A DNA stretch of 64,000 nucleotides, taken from NCBI GenBank assembly GCA_016218685.1, contig JACRDD010000038.1, positions 107,396 through 171,395 of the forward strand. The letters run 5' to 3'. Made by a program: the position numbers and the translations under genes. Under the pieces are notes generated by a model. That model was not told where the DNA came from. It worked only from the letters and a program-made list of their open reading frames with translations, and did no database searches. Within the stretch, counting starts at the first letter, position 1. Each line of letters opens with the position of its first letter. The DNA comes from Desulfobacterales bacterium. Its GTDB lineage: Bacteria > Desulfobacterota > Desulfobacteria > Desulfobacterales > Desulfosarcinaceae. This document shows, piece after piece, positions 36,587 through 50,414 of the stretch.

Positions 36587-37855
36587 TCATTCGTCCAGCT
36601 TGAACAACTTGCGGGCCACATCCAGCGACACCGAACGGTCGCCGCGGCACCCATTGCTTCTAAGGTAGTGGGTCGGATCGTGCAATACCTTATTGACCGT
36701 ACTTTCCATCATGCGTTCGATGGCCTTGCGATCCTCGGCATTCAGGTGGGCCAGTTGCTGGAAAGTCTTTTCCATTTCGGCCTGGGCCGCGGAACGGATC
36801 TTGGCGTGCAGGGCTTTGATGGTGGGCACCACCTCCAGGCCCTCGAACCACTGCCGGAACTGGATCACGGCCTCGTCGATGATGCGCTCGGCCTTGACCG
36901 CCTCGCGCCGGCGATCCTCGATGTTGGTATCGATCACCGTATTCAGGTCGTCGATGTCGTACACATAGGCGTTGTTGATGTCGTTGATGGCCGGATCGAT
37001 GTCCCGGGGCACGGCGATGTCGATGAAGAAGAGCGGCCGATTGCGCCGGTTGCGCAATGCGGCCTTCACTTCCGGCGCCCGCAGGACATACTCCGGCGAA
37101 CCGGTGGAGCTGATGATGATGTCCGCGCGGCCGAGCTGCTCGGCCACCTCCTCCAGGCGAATGGCGCTGCCTTTGTATTGGGCGGCCAGGACCATGGCCC
37201 GTTCCAGGGTGCGATTGGCCACCACCACCTGGCCCACGCGATTGCGGATCAGATGCTCCACGGCCAGCTCGGCCATTTCGCCGGCGCCGATGAGCAGCAC
37301 ACGCTTGCCCTCCAGGCTGCCGAAAATCTTGCGGCCCAGTTCGATAGCGGCATAGCTGATGCTCACGGCATGGTCGCCGATGCCGGTCTCGGTGCGGATG
37401 CGCTTGGCCACGAAGAAGGTGCGGTGCAGCAGACGGTTGAGGATCACCCCCGAGCTTTTCTGCTCGGTGGCCAGCCGGTAGGCGGTTTTGACCTGGCCCA
37501 GAATCTGGGGCTCGCCCACCACCATGGAGTCCAGGCTGGCGGCCACCCGGAACAGATGACGCACGGCCGCCTCGCCCTGGTGCAGGTAGAGGGCGGCTTC
37601 GAAGTCGGCCAGGGGAATCTGTTTTTGCTGGGCCAAAAACGTTTTGGCGGCCTGGATGGCGGCCGGAATCTCCCGGGCCGTGAAGAGCAGCTCGACGCGA
37701 TTGCAGGTGGAGAGCAGGATCGATTCGTCCATGGACGGCTCGGCGCACAGGCCGGCCAGGGCCGTGCAGGCATCGCTCTCGGAAAACGCGAGGCATTCGC
37801 GGATCTCGATGGGCGCCGTTTTATGGTTCAATCCGATGAGGACAATCTTATCCAT
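36587..37855 (-). CDS. hemA: Glutamyl-tRNA reductase
   Basis: 422 residues. The N-terminal catalytic domain starts MDKIVLIGLNHKTAPIEIRE and has the nucleophile Cys51 in STCNRVE. The NADPH domain shows VLLIGAGEMAELA, and the C-terminal helical dimer domain ends near HDPTHYLR. It reduces glutamyl-tRNA to glutamate-1-semialdehyde, the first committed step of C5-route tetrapyrrole synthesis. It sits 23 nt after a ccsA/hemX-like gene and near the precorrin-2 dehydrogenase, a common hem cluster order in sulfate reducers. Confidence 0.97.
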   Translation of the reverse strand: MDKIVLIGLNHKTAPIEIRECLAFSESDACTALAGLCAEPSMDESILLSTCNRVELLFTAREIPAAIQAAKTFLAQQKQIPLADFEAALYLHQGEAAVRHLFRVAASLDSMVVGEPQILGQVKTAYRLATEQKSSGVILNRLLHRTFFVAKRIRTETGIGDHAVSISYAAIELGRKIFGSLEGKRVLLIGAGEMAELAVEHLIRNRVGQVVVANRTLERAMVLAAQYKGSAIRLEEVAEQLGRADIIISSTGSPEYVLRAPEVKAALRNRRNRPLFFIDIAVPRDIDPAINDINNAYVYDIDDLNTVIDTNIEDRRREAVKAERIIDEAVIQFRQWFEGLEVVPTIKALHAKIRSAAQAEMEKTFQQLAHLNAEDRKAIERMMESTVNKVLHDPTHYLRSNGCRGDRSVSLDVARKLFKLDE

Positions 37856-37878
37856 GACCCGCTACCGGCCGTCCGCCG

Positions 37879-38700
37879 CTACCACTGGGTGAACTGCCCG
37901 TGATGCCCGGAAAGCAAAAAGTTAACGCCCAAAAAGGTGAACAACAGCACACCCAACCCCACGATGGCCATGATGGCCGCCCGGCGGCCGCGCCAGCCCA
38001 CGGCCAGGCGCTCGTGCAGCAGCACGGCATAAAAGATCCAGGTCACGGCCGACCACACCTCTTTGGCGTCCCATTGCCAGAACCGGCCCCAGATGATCTT
38101 GGCGTAGATCATGCCGGTGATCAAACCGATGGTCAGCAGGGTGAAACCGGTAACAATACATGCATACCCAGTCGTGTCAAGCAGATCCAACGACGGCAGC
38201 CGCTTGAAGAAGAAGTCGCGGGTCTTGGCTTTGATGTTGCGTTCCTGGATCAGGTAGAGCATCCCCACGCCGGCCGCCAATACGAAGGCCGCATCGCCCA
38301 GGAAGGTGGCCAGAATGTGGGTCGTGAGCCAAACCCCCTTGAGCAGGTTTTCGGGCTGCAACGGCTCCCGGGGAAATTGGGTGGCCGCCAGCAGAACGAA
38401 GACCGCCAGGGGCGCCGTATACACACCCAGAATCTTGAGTTTGAATTTTGCGCGCAGGGCCAGAAAGGCGGCCACCAGGGTCCAGGCCGCCACCGAAAGG
38501 GTTTCATGCAGATTGTTGACCGGCACATGGCCGCTGGCGGCAAAGGCCCAGCCGAGCCCAGCCGTCTGACAGACAAAACCGGCGGTCAGAAGCGCACCGC
38601 CCGCCTGCTGCAAGCGCTCGTGCTGGAGGAACAGGTAGGCGCAGTAAGCCGCGGTGCTGAGCATATATAATAGGATGGCCGCTACGAACAGGATCTGCAT
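37879..38700 (-). CDS. CcsA/HemX-like cytochrome c assembly membrane protein
   Basis: 273 residues from the ATG at 38700, 6 nt after AAGGA. About eight transmembrane segments. The signature WGRFWQWDAKEVWS (haem-handling WWD-like motif) lies near the C-terminus, with further His in SGHVPVNNLHE and the final SGHHGQF. CcsA proteins export and present haem for cytochrome c maturation, while HemX homologues next to hemA regulate glutamyl-tRNA reductase levels. Position directly before hemA makes both roles possible. Confidence 0.87.
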   Translation of the reverse strand: MQILFVAAILLYMLSTAAYCAYLFLQHERLQQAGGALLTAGFVCQTAGLGWAFAASGHVPVNNLHETLSVAAWTLVAAFLALRAKFKLKILGVYTAPLAVFVLLAATQFPREPLQPENLLKGVWLTTHILATFLGDAAFVLAAGVGMLYLIQERNIKAKTRDFFFKRLPSLDLLDTTGYACIVTGFTLLTIGLITGMIYAKIIWGRFWQWDAKEVWSAVTWIFYAVLLHERLAVGWRGRRAAIMAIVGLGVLLFTFLGVNFLLSGHHGQFTQW

Positions 38701-38724
38701 AGTCATTCCTTGTAATTCGAAAGC

Positions 38725-39390
38725 CTAAGCCTCTTCACCCAGGAGATCCTCGTAAAGAAAATCGGGGCCCACCACTTCGGCCAATATCCGGTCGATGGCC
38801 GCACGGTCGTCACTCCGAATCAATTCGAGCAGGCCCCGGGAGATGAGTTGTTCGAAAATGGGCTTGTGCTCTTCCGGAGCATGGGCTTGGGCCAGCAAGC
38901 GCTGGCGCACGGCGCCCATCAGGTCCAGGAAAATGGCGTACTCGGGGCCGAACTGACCCTCCAGCAAGCGGCGCAGATGTTTGGCAAAGGCCGGGCTCTT
39001 GCCCGAGGTGGAGACGGCGATCATCAAGTCGCCTTTCTGGATCACCGCGGGCAGCACGAAGTTGCAGCGCTCGGGTTGATCGGCGATGTTGCACAGCCGC
39101 CCGGCCGCTTCGGCATCCTGCTGGATCCGGCGGTTGAGCGCCTCCACATCGGTGGCGCCGATCACCAGAAACATGCCGTTCTGATCGTCGCTCCGGTAAT
39201 CGCGCGGCTCCCAGACGATCCGTCCCTGCTGGGCCATTTCGGTCAGTTCGGGAGTGGCCTCGGGGCTGACGACCGTCACCCGGGCACCGCAATCGAGCAG
39301 GGTGCGCACCTTGCGCGTGCCCACCTGGCCGCCGCCCACCACCAGGCAGCAACGCTCCTGGATATCCAAACAAATGGGGTAGTATCGCAT
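38725..39390 (-). CDS. Precorrin-2 dehydrogenase/sirohydrochlorin ferrochelatase-type protein (SirC/Met8, CysG N-terminal)
   Basis: 221 residues. MRYYPICLDIQERCCLVVGGGQVGTRKV is the NAD-binding start typical of the CysG N-terminal region, followed by ARVTVVSPE and the NIADQPERCNFVLPAV segment with ISTSGKSPAFAK-like ending (VSTSGKSPAFAKHLR). It oxidises precorrin-2 to sirohydrochlorin and may insert iron, feeding siroheme for dissimilatory sulfite reductase and the alternative haem pathway. It lacks a methyltransferase half. It is in the hemA operon, 24 nt before the ccsA-like gene. Confidence 0.92.
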   Translation of the reverse strand: MRYYPICLDIQERCCLVVGGGQVGTRKVRTLLDCGARVTVVSPEATPELTEMAQQGRIVWEPRDYRSDDQNGMFLVIGATDVEALNRRIQQDAEAAGRLCNIADQPERCNFVLPAVIQKGDLMIAVSTSGKSPAFAKHLRRLLEGQFGPEYAIFLDLMGAVRQRLLAQAHAPEEHKPIFEQLISRGLLELIRSDDRAAIDRILAEVVGPDFLYEDLLGEEA

Positions 39391-39412
39391 CTTTGTTTAC
39401 CTGGAGATCGCG

Positions 39413-40180
39413 TTAGGGCAGCACGAAATTCATCAGGTCCTCGGCCGCCAGCACCGGCCCTTTATACGTGCCTTGGGCCTGTTTGACAATATCCACGCCG
39501 TCACAGGCCGGATAGAGGTGGGTCAGCACCAGCCGCCGGGCCTGGGCCTGGGCCGCCATTTGACCGGCCAAACGAGGGGTCAGGTGGCCGGGCACCTTGT
39601 GTTCGTCGGGCATGGCCGACTCGCAGATGAAGAGATCGGCCCGGCGGGCTGCCTCCACCAGGCCCGGACACGGTTCGGTGTCGCCCGAATAGGCCACCAC
39701 CGTCCCGTCGGCATCCTCGATGCGACAGGCCAGGCTTTCGGGCCGATGGGCCACAGGCCGGGCCGTCAGCTTGAAGTCGTCGAAATGCAGGGTCTCACCG
39801 CCCAGCGTATCGATCTCGCCCACGAGCAGTTGCCCGGCCGGCAGCACGATCCAGTCGCCATAGGCCCCTTGCAGAGCTTTATAGAAACGCTTCAAGCCGC
39901 TGCCGCCCAGGAGGTGCAAGGGTCGCGCGCGCGCCAGGGGGTCCGGGTACTTGGTGGCGAAGAGCAGGGGCACCAGTTCGGCGCTGTGATCCGGGTGAAA
40001 ATGGCTGAGGAAGATGTGGGTCAGATCGAAGATGGAAACGTCGCAGCGCAGCAGGCGGCGCATGGTGCCCGGACCCAGATCCAGCAGTATTTTGGCCGCC
40101 TTGGTTTCCACCAGCACGGCGCAGGCGCTGCGCGCAAGGCGCGGCACGCAGGTACCGGAACCGAGAAGGGTTACGTTCAT
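39413..40180 (-). CDS. MBL-fold metallo-hydrolase (ribonuclease Z-like)
   Basis: 255 residues. The metal-binding motif His60-x-His62-x-Asp64-His65 (SHFHPDH) is intact, with AYSGDTEPC, the Asp ligand strand, and LTHLYP near the C-terminus giving a later His. The N-terminus MNVTLLGSGTCVP is typical of RNase Z/arylsulfatase-type MBL proteins. It may mature tRNA 3' ends, but it is shorter than classic RNase Z and lacks an obvious exosite arm, so a general phosphodiesterase is possible. It overlaps the DHH gene by 4 nt. Confidence 0.85.
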   Translation of the reverse strand: MNVTLLGSGTCVPRLARSACAVLVETKAAKILLDLGPGTMRRLLRCDVSIFDLTHIFLSHFHPDHSAELVPLLFATKYPDPLARARPLHLLGGSGLKRFYKALQGAYGDWIVLPAGQLLVGEIDTLGGETLHFDDFKLTARPVAHRPESLACRIEDADGTVVAYSGDTEPCPGLVEAARRADLFICESAMPDEHKVPGHLTPRLAGQMAAQAQARRLVLTHLYPACDGVDIVKQAQGTYKGPVLAAEDLMNFVLP

Positions 40181-41181
40181 GAGCGGTTGCGTCCCTTGCC
40201 GGTGCCTTTTTCGACTCTTTGGACGATCCAGCGGGCCAGCCTGGCACCCTCCTTGGTGTTCGTCTCCGCTTCCAGGGCCTCCAGGGCCACTTCGGCCCGG
40301 GCCGCGCTTTTATGCCCGCCGGCCGAGCCCCATTTGCCGAAGGCACGCTTGGCCACCCTGCCGGCATCGGTGCGCAGGCCGTCGTTGCGGAAGATCACCA
40401 CCAGTTTGCGCTGATGCACCCCCGAGACGACGCTCCATTTGACCGTATCGGTGTGCATGAAGAAATCGGCGATCTGCACACACACGTCCGGATGGCTCAC
40501 CGACCCCAGGTGCACGAAGACCCGGCCCTTGCGCAGGTGCATCTCGTCCAGGGCACGCTTGAAGTACTTCAGGAAGTCGAGCCGGATCTCGGCGCATTCG
40601 ATGCGCCGGGCCAGGGCGATATTGGACAGGTGAAAGACGAATTGAAAGGCCTGCAAGTCTTCGATGCCCGTGTGGCGCTCGAAATTGCTGGTGTCGGTTT
40701 TGATGGCCACGTACAGGGCCGTGGCCAGACGCGTGGAGGGCTTGATCTTGGCGGCGCGCAGATACTCGATCAAAATGCTGGCCGTGGCGCCGTACTTGGG
40801 ACGGATATCCATAAAGGCGGCCTGGCTGCGCGCGCCCAGCGGGTGGTGATCGATGATCGCCTGGGGCGCCAGGGTCGCCAGCCGTTCGTGGTGATCGGGC
40901 TGGGCATCCACCAGCACCACGCGGTTAAATCGCGCCGGGTCGATCTCTTCAAAAGGGATCAGGGTCACGCCGATCAGCCGGATCAGCACCAGATTGTCCG
41001 TGCGCTTGACCACGTTGACATTGGCGATGGTCACGCCCGCCACCCGGCGCCACAACAGCCGCTTGACCGCCATGGCGCTGGCAATGGCATCCGGATCGGC
41101 CACGATGGGAATCAACACGTGGTCGTCACCGCTGAACTGGGCGTAGAATCGTCGCAAACGCTCTTTGGCCGTAACGCTCAT
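40177..41181 (-). CDS. DHH/DHHA1-family phosphoesterase
   Basis: 334 residues. DHH-domain metal ligands: ADPDAIASA (DxD), VLVDAQPDH and IDHHPLG (the DHH motif). The C-terminal DHHA1 domain has GSAGGHKSAAR. This is the NrnA/RecJ-like architecture; members degrade nanoRNA, pAp or cyclic dinucleotides. It is the first gene of the run ending with fabD and overlaps the MBL hydrolase by 4 nt. Confidence 0.88.
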   Translation of the reverse strand: MSVTAKERLRRFYAQFSGDDHVLIPIVADPDAIASAMAVKRLLWRRVAGVTIANVNVVKRTDNLVLIRLIGVTLIPFEEIDPARFNRVVLVDAQPDHHERLATLAPQAIIDHHPLGARSQAAFMDIRPKYGATASILIEYLRAAKIKPSTRLATALYVAIKTDTSNFERHTGIEDLQAFQFVFHLSNIALARRIECAEIRLDFLKYFKRALDEMHLRKGRVFVHLGSVSHPDVCVQIADFFMHTDTVKWSVVSGVHQRKLVVIFRNDGLRTDAGRVAKRAFGKWGSAGGHKSAARAEVALEALEAETNTKEGARLARWIVQRVEKGTGKGRNRS

Positions 41182-41364
41182 GATCTAAGGCACCTCATGG
41201 GATGCCTTTTACATTACAGAGAGTTGCGGCCGATGACAACCTTCAATTCAGCGCGCCGCGGGTAGATGCGCCCCCTTTGGCGCGAGTTGGAGATTGATTC
41301 ATGCATCGCCTGCGACGGCCGATAATAGAACAGCAGCATCGAATGCGCGGGGTGCCGGACGAGC

Positions 41365-44190
41365 ATGGGCCATAAAGACAATTGTTTAAAGATTCTTCTG
41401 GTGGAAGACGACGACGCCCAAGCCGGCCGCATCGAAGCCATGCTGTCGGGCCTCGACCATCTACCGTGCCAGTTGCATGTGGCCCAAAACCTGGCCGATG
41501 GGTTGAAGGCGCTTTGTGCTTGGAAATTCGATCTCATTTTACTTGACCTCGTTGTTCCGGACAGCGCCGGCCTGGAAACCCTTGCACGCATGCAGCAGGC
41601 GGCCCCCCGCATCCCCATCATCGCCCTGGACGATTCCGGCAACCCCGCCCGCTGCATCGAGATTGCCTGCCAAGGGGCGCACCACCTTTTTCCAAGGGAC
41701 GAGCTCGAGGCCGACGATTTGTCGGCGGCGATCCTCGTGGCCGTTGAAAGCCACCGAAAAGAACTGGCGCTCCACCAGAGTGAGGCCAAATTCCGGACCA
41801 TCATCGAAACTTTGGAAGACGCCTATTACGAGACCGATTTGAATGGGGCCTACACCTACGTCAACGACACCTTGTGCCAGCACCTGCAACGCTCGCGGGA
41901 AGAGCTTATCGGGTCGCAACGGCGCGCCTTTTCTTCGCCCCCGGCCGCGGAGCGGATCGAGAAGGCCTTAAGGGAACTTTCCGCCAACGGGATTTACGAC
42001 CAGGTCATTGACGATGAAGTGCGCCGGGCCGACGGCACCATTTTGTACGCCGAACTGTCGCTCGTGCTGATGCGCGATATTTCTGGAAACCCCATTGGAT
42101 ACAGCGGCATTTCCAGGGACGTGACCCAAAAGAAAAATGACGAAATTGCCTTAAAGGAAAGCGAGGAAAAATACCGCAACATTCTGGCCAGTATCGATGA
42201 AGGATACTTCGAGACCGATCTGAAGGGCCGCTTCCAATTTTGCAACGATGCGCTGCCCCGACTGCTGGGATACGGCCGGGAAGAATTGCTGGGCTTGAGC
42301 CATCGCGACCTGATGGACCCGGGGAACGCGGAAAAAGTGTACCTGGCCAGCAAGACGATTTTCGAAACCGGAAAACCCGAACCCTGCTTGCCGTATGAAG
42401 TATCGAAAAAGGATGGTTCCAAACGCTATTTCGAGAGCTCGGTCTCTTTGATCAGGAACGATGGGAACCAGCCGGTGGGGTTCCGCGGAATTGCCCGGGA
42501 TGTCACCCAGCGCAAACATGCTGAATGGGACCTGGCCCTGGCCAAGGCCCTGGCCGAGGAGGCCACCCTGGCCAAAAGCGATTTTCTGGCCAACATGAGC
42601 CATGAGATCCGCACCCCCATGAACGGCATCATCGGCATGTACAACCTGTTGCTGGCCACCGACCTGACTGCCGAACAGGCCGATTTTATAGCGACCGGCA
42701 AGCGCAGCGCCGACAGCCTGATGACCGTCATTAACGACATCTTGGACTTTTCCAAAATCGAGGCCGGCCGGTTGGATATCGAGACCATCGATTTCGACAT
42801 CCGCAAGTCCGTGCAGGAGATGACGGCCTTGCCGGCCATCCAGGCCCATGCCAAGGGACTTGAATATATCTATCGCATCGACCCGGATGTACCTTCCTTT
42901 TTGATCGGCGATCCAGGTCGGTTGCGGCAGATCGTCATGAATCTATCCACCAATGCCATCAAATTTACCAAACGCGGCGAGATCGTTTTATCCATTACCT
43001 TGCTGGAGGAAGATCCGCACACCGTCAAAATTCGTTTCGCGCTCAAGGACACGGGGATCGGCATCTCCAAAGCCGATCAGGAACGTCTGTTCCGGTCGTT
43101 TCAGCAAGTGGACGCCTCGACCACCCGCAAGTACGGTGGCACCGGCCTGGGTTTGGCCATCAGCAAAAAATTAACCGAACTGATGGGCGGTGAAATGGGG
43201 GTGGCAAGCGAGGTGGGGCAGGGGGCCACCTTCTGGTTTACGGCCCTTTTCGCCAAACAGGAAGGCACCGCGCGACGCCGCTTCGAGGTGCCTGAAACCG
43301 TTCGCCACAAACGCATTTTGATCGTGGACGACAACCAAACCAATCTCGATATCCTGGCCGGTTATTTTAAATTCTGGGGCTGGGACCATGACCATGCCAC
43401 CAGTGGCGCGGTCGCCCTGTCGTTGCTCAAGGCGGTGGCCAAGACCGGCGCGCCCTACGACCTGGTCATCTCCGATATGCGCATGCCCGAGATGGATGGC
43501 GCGGAGCTCGGCCGACGGATCAAGTCCGATCCGGCGATCGAGGATACGCCGTTGATCATGCTCACCTCCCAGGGCTTGCGCGGAGATGCGGCGGAGATGC
43601 GGCGCATCGGCTATGCGGCCTATCTGACCAAGCCGGTGCGACGCTCCCAGTTGTTCGATTGCGTGATGACCGTGCTCAACCAAGGCCCCAATCGCCTCGG
43701 CGAGACCGGACCCGCGCAGCTGGCGCCGATCCCAATTCCCGTCGAAAACCAACCACGCGCAGCACGCATACTGCTGGTCGAGGACAACCTGATTAACCAG
43801 AAACTGGCCCTGCACCTGATCGCCCAATTCGGTTTCAGCGCCGATGCGGTGATCAACGGCCGGCTGGCCGTGGCGGCCTTGGAAAAGAGCCGCTATGACC
43901 TGGTGCTCATGGATATCCAGATGCCTGAAATGGACGGGCTGGAAGCAGCGCGGGTCATTCGCGATCCCCACTCGGCGGTTCTCGAGCACCGCGTGCCCAT
44001 CATCGCCCTGACCGCCCACGCCATGAAGGGGGACCGCGAAAAGTGTCTGGAAGCCGGCATGGATGACTATGTTTCCAAACCGATTCAGGCCGATATCCTG
44101 CGCAAGGCCATCGCCGCGGCCCTGGCCGGCCCGCCGGGAGACGGTCCCGCCACCGAGGAGCGAAACCGACGAGCACCGAAAAGCCCATGA
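41365..44190 (+). CDS. Hybrid sensor kinase (REC-PAS-PAS-HisKA-HATPase-REC-REC), copy 1
   Basis: 941 residues, no transmembrane segment. The N-terminal receiver has Asp61 (LLDLVVPDS) but no clear conserved Lys (HHLFPRDEL). Two PAS domains follow (about 135-255 and 262-385). HisKA has His413 (NMSHEIRTP), HATPase has NAIKFT and GTGLGLAIS boxes, and two C-terminal receivers carry Asp704 ([10 protein letters not shown]) and Asp850 ([10 protein letters not shown]). There is no HPt domain, so phosphotransfer probably continues through a separate HPt or the paralogue. It overlaps the next kinase gene by 4 nt (ATGA). Confidence 0.92.
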   Translation: MGHKDNCLKILLVEDDDAQAGRIEAMLSGLDHLPCQLHVAQNLADGLKALCAWKFDLILLDLVVPDSAGLETLARMQQAAPRIPIIALDDSGNPARCIEIACQGAHHLFPRDELEADDLSAAILVAVESHRKELALHQSEAKFRTIIETLEDAYYETDLNGAYTYVNDTLCQHLQRSREELIGSQRRAFSSPPAAERIEKALRELSANGIYDQVIDDEVRRADGTILYAELSLVLMRDISGNPIGYSGISRDVTQKKNDEIALKESEEKYRNILASIDEGYFETDLKGRFQFCNDALPRLLGYGREELLGLSHRDLMDPGNAEKVYLASKTIFETGKPEPCLPYEVSKKDGSKRYFESSVSLIRNDGNQPVGFRGIARDVTQRKHAEWDLALAKALAEEATLAKSDFLANMSHEIRTPMNGIIGMYNLLLATDLTAEQADFIATGKRSADSLMTVINDILDFSKIEAGRLDIETIDFDIRKSVQEMTALPAIQAHAKGLEYIYRIDPDVPSFLIGDPGRLRQIVMNLSTNAIKFTKRGEIVLSITLLEEDPHTVKIRFALKDTGIGISKADQERLFRSFQQVDASTTRKYGGTGLGLAISKKLTELMGGEMGVASEVGQGATFWFTALFAKQEGTARRRFEVPETVRHKRILIVDDNQTNLDILAGYFKFWGWDHDHATSGAVALSLLKAVAKTGAPYDLVISDMRMPEMDGAELGRRIKSDPAIEDTPLIMLTSQGLRGDAAEMRRIGYAAYLTKPVRRSQLFDCVMTVLNQGPNRLGETGPAQLAPIPIPVENQPRAARILLVEDNLINQKLALHLIAQFGFSADAVINGRLAVAALEKSRYDLVLMDIQMPEMDGLEAARVIRDPHSAVLEHRVPIIALTAHAMKGDREKCLEAGMDDYVSKPIQADILRKAIAAALAGPPGDGPATEERNRRAPKSP

Positions 44191-46920
44191 ATCTATTATT
44201 GATCGAAAACAATCCGGAGGATGCCCGGCGCATCCACCGGGCCCTGGCCGAAACCGAGGGGCTCGATTGCCATACCCGGGTGGCGGACCGGCTTTCCCGG
44301 GGGTTGGCCGCCCTGTCCGATCACGCTTTCGATGTGGTGCTGCTGGATCTATCGCTGCCGGAAAGTTCCGGCACCGAGACACTGGAAAAACTGAGGGGGG
44401 CGGTCGACGACCTGCCCATCATCGTGTTGCTCGACGATGACCATCGGGCGCTGGTTCCCCAGGCTGCCCGCCAAGGCGCCAAGGGAGTTTTGTTCAAGGG
44501 CTCGCTCAGCGCCTCACGCTTGTGCCGAAGCATCTTGTTTGCGGTCGAGCGCAGCAAAAACGAACGGGCCCTGCGCTTCAAGGAAAAAAAGTACCGCACC
44601 TTCATTGAAACCTTGAAAGACGCCTATCTGGAAATCGACCTTTCCGGCGTTTTTACCTTTGCCAACGACGCGGGCCTCGCCCATTTGGGCCGCCCGCGCC
44701 ATGAGGTCATCGGCTCCAACAGTCTGGACTACAATCACACGCCCGAGCAACGGGATAGAAACATCAAGGTCTATGCGGAGGTTTACGAGACCGGCCGCAC
44801 CGGTGTTTTGGCGTCCACCCTGACCCGCCCCGATGGATCGCTGATTACCATCGAACATCGGGCCTCCTTGATCCGCAACCATAAGGGCAAACCCGTCGGT
44901 TTCAGCGGCATTACCCGGGATGTGACCGAGCAGTACGCTGTTCAAAAGGCCTTGCGGGCGAGCAAGGAGAAGTATCAAAACATTCTTGAAAGCATCGAGG
45001 ACATCTATTTCGAAGTAGATCTGAAGGGGCGGATGATCTTCTTCAATCGAACCGCCGAAGGCTTATACGGCTACAGCCTGGCTGAGCTGCGGACCATGGA
45101 CAATCGCAGCTACATGGATGAGGAGAATGCCAGGCATGTATTGGATGCCTACACCCGGATCTACGCGACCGGCGAGCCGAGCCGCGATTTGCAATATGAG
45201 GTGGTCTATCGCGACGGCCGGCGGGCCTTTGTCGAAAGCTCCATTTCGCTGATGAAAAACGATGCCGGCCGGCCCATCGGGTTTCGCGGCGTCGGCCGCG
45301 ACATTACCGAGCGCAAGGCCAAAGAGCTGGAGCTGATCCGGGCCAAGGAGAAGGCCGAGGAGGCCACCCGCGCCAAAAGCGAATTTTTGGCCAACATGAG
45401 CCATGAGATCCGCACCCCCATGAACGGCATCATGGGCATGTATGCGCTGCTGCAAAGCACCGCGCTCGACGCCGAGCAGAGCGACTACGTCCAGACCGGC
45501 AAACGCTGCGCCGACGGGCTGCTGACGGTCATCAACGATATTCTGGATTTTTCCAAGATCGAAGCCGGCAAACTGGATCTTGAAACCATCGACTTCGATC
45601 TGCGCGCGACCATCGAGGATCTGATCACCTTGCCCGCGGCCCAGGCCCAGGAGCAGGGGCTGGAGTTCGTCTACCATATCGACCCCGAGGTGCCCGCGCG
45701 CCTCATGGGCGACCCCGGCCGCCTGCGTCAGATCCTATCCAATCTGATCCAGAATGCCGTCAAGTTTACCCAACACGGCGAGGTTGGTCTGTGGGTCACC
45801 TTGGAGGCCCAAGAGCCTTGCATGGCGGCGATTGGATTTGCCGTCAAGGATACGGGCATCGGCATCTCCCCGGACGAGCAGGCCCGTTTGTTCGAATCGT
45901 TTCAACAACTGGATTCATCCACCACGCGCCGGTATGGCGGCGCGGGACTGGGCCTGGCGATTGCCCGGCGCTTGACCGAACTGATGGGCGGGCAGATCGG
46001 GGTACAAAGTCAACTGGGTCAAGGATCGACCTTCAGGGTCGCCCTGCGCTTGGCCAAGGCGCAGGGAGCGCCGGCGCAACCGCAACCGGCCGCGACCCCC
46101 GGCAGCCTGCAGGGCAAGCGGGTTTTGATCGTGGACGACAATCAGACCAACCTGGCGATCCTGGAGCGTCTCCTGAAAGGCTGGGGCTGCGACTGCGACT
46201 GCGCCGGCGGCGGCGCTATGGCCCTGACCCTGATGCGAGCCATTGCCAAGGCGGGCGCGGCCTATGACCTGGTGATCACCGATATGCAGATGCCGGAGAT
46301 GGACGGCGCCGAACTGGGCCGCCGCATCAAGGCCGACCCGGATCTGAAGGCGGCCTCGATGGTGATGTTGACCTCGTTGGGCCTGCGCGGTGACGCCGCG
46401 GATATGAAACGCATCGGCTTCGACGCTTATTTGACCAAGCCGGTGCGCCCCGACCAGTTGCATGCTTGCCTGTTGACCGTGCTCGGCCGCGGGCCAAAGC
46501 AAGCGCCAGCCGCCCCCCTGGTCACCAGCCACACCTTGTCCGAAGCCAAACGGGGCAACACCCGCATCCTGCTGGCCGAAGACAATCCCATCAACCAGAA
46601 GATCGCCCTGCACTTGCTGGCGCGTTTCGGTTTTCAAGCCGACGCGGTGCCCAACGGCCAGGCGGCGATCGAGGCCCTGGCGACGACCCCCTACGACCTG
46701 GTGCTCATGGACGTGGAAATGCCCGAAATGGACGGCTATGAAGCCACGCGCACCATCCGCGATCCGGCCTCCAAGGTGCTCGATCACGGCGTGCCGGTGG
46801 TGGCCATGACCGCCCGGGCTGTGGACGAAAGCCGCAAGGCGTGCGCAACCGCGGGCATGGACGGTTTTCTCGCCAAGCCGATCCAACCCGATGCGTTGTT
46901 ACGGGTCATCGAAGAGAAAA

Positions 46921-46937
<17 letters not shown>
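44187..46937 (+). CDS. Hybrid sensor kinase (REC-PAS-PAS-HisKA-HATPase-REC-REC), copy 2
   Basis: 916 residues with the same domain order as the preceding gene and clear similarity along its length, so a tandem duplicate. N-terminal receiver Asp54 (LLDLSLPES) with a Lys in GVLFKGSL; two PAS domains; His406 (NMSHEIRTP); GAGLGLAIA in the ATPase domain; C-terminal receivers with Asp699 ([10 protein letters not shown]) and Asp842 ([10 protein letters not shown]). It starts in an ATGA overlap, so the two kinases are made together and may form heterodimers. Its last 17 nt overlap the 3' end of clpB on the other strand. Confidence 0.92.
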
Positions 46938-49509
<2,572 letters not shown>

Positions 49510-49558
49510 ATAAAGCTCCTTGGTATGCTCCCTTTCGGTGGTCTGATATTTGCATGGA

Positions 49559-49586
49559 ATTTTAAGCACACCGCTCCGGTTGTCAA
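49559..49586 (-). promoter_or_regulatory. Sigma70-type promoter of clpB
   Basis: On the minus strand TTGACA (complement of 49581-49586) and TAAAAT (complement of 49559-49564) are 16 nt apart, 50 nt before the clpB start. It is the only strong box pair in this divergent region; the FHA gene on the other strand shows no comparable boxes. Confidence 0.55.
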
Positions 49587-49646
49587 ACCCCCCGGGGCCT
49601 TGAAAATTACTTGTAATATCGGTCTGCTTTAAAAGAAAGACGGAAA

Positions 49647-50405
49647 ATGCCCAAGCTGATCCTGATGTTCAAAGACAAGATCCTCAACGCCTATCCCTTG
49701 ACGCCGGGAGGGGCCCTGACCATCGGCCGCCACGGCGACAACGACATCATCATCGAAAATCTGACGGTCTCGGGTCACCATGCCCGGCTGGATCACCGCG
49801 ACGGCGTGATCACGCTCACCGACTTGAACAGCAAAAACGGCACCCGGTGCAACGGCGTCGCCATCACCCAGGGCCCCATTGAAGACCGGGACATGATCAC
49901 CATCGGCAAACACACCTTGCAGGCCGACTGGGCCGATGCCATCGCCGTGGCACCCAGCCCGGAACCCCGGGCCGAATCGCCCGGCACCCTGAACGCCACG
50001 CGCACCATGGTCTTGCGATCGCCGCCCGCGCGCTTCGAGGAGCAAAAGCGGCCGGCGCCGGATAAGACGTCACCGCCGCCCAAACTCGGCCCGGCCGGGG
50101 ACCACCTCACCTTTCTGGAAGGGGGCCAGGGAACCTTTGCCCTCTACAAGCACCAGGTGACCATCGGCAAAAACAGCGATGCGGACATCGTCATCGGCGG
50201 CACCTGGGCCCTGCTGCTGGGCAGCCCGGCGGCCGTGATCACCAAGCAGTCCGGGGATTACTTTCTGCGTTACGTCGGCGGCCTGATCCGGCCCAAACGC
50301 AACGGCGTGAGCGTCAAAGGAACGGTCAAACTCATTCACGACGATGTCGTGGAAATCGGGCCGGTCAAACTCCAGATCCAATTGGGACAGCGGCTGGCCG
50401 CTTAG
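49647..50405 (+). CDS. Protein with two FHA-like domains
   Basis: 252 residues. The first FHA domain (about 5-90) has the key pattern [34 protein letters not shown] with phosphothreonine-contacting Arg, Ser and His. A Pro-rich linker leads to a second, more degenerate FHA-like domain (about 150-245: [24 protein letters not shown]). FHA domains read phosphothreonine, so it should bind a kinase target. It lies 9 nt before a kinase-like gene and probably forms a signalling pair with it. Confidence 0.87.
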   Translation: MPKLILMFKDKILNAYPLTPGGALTIGRHGDNDIIIENLTVSGHHARLDHRDGVITLTDLNSKNGTRCNGVAITQGPIEDRDMITIGKHTLQADWADAIAVAPSPEPRAESPGTLNATRTMVLRSPPARFEEQKRPAPDKTSPPPKLGPAGDHLTFLEGGQGTFALYKHQVTIGKNSDADIVIGGTWALLLGSPAAVITKQSGDYFLRYVGGLIRPKRNGVSVKGTVKLIHDDVVEIGPVKLQIQLGQRLAA

Positions 50406-50414
50406 CGGTGACGA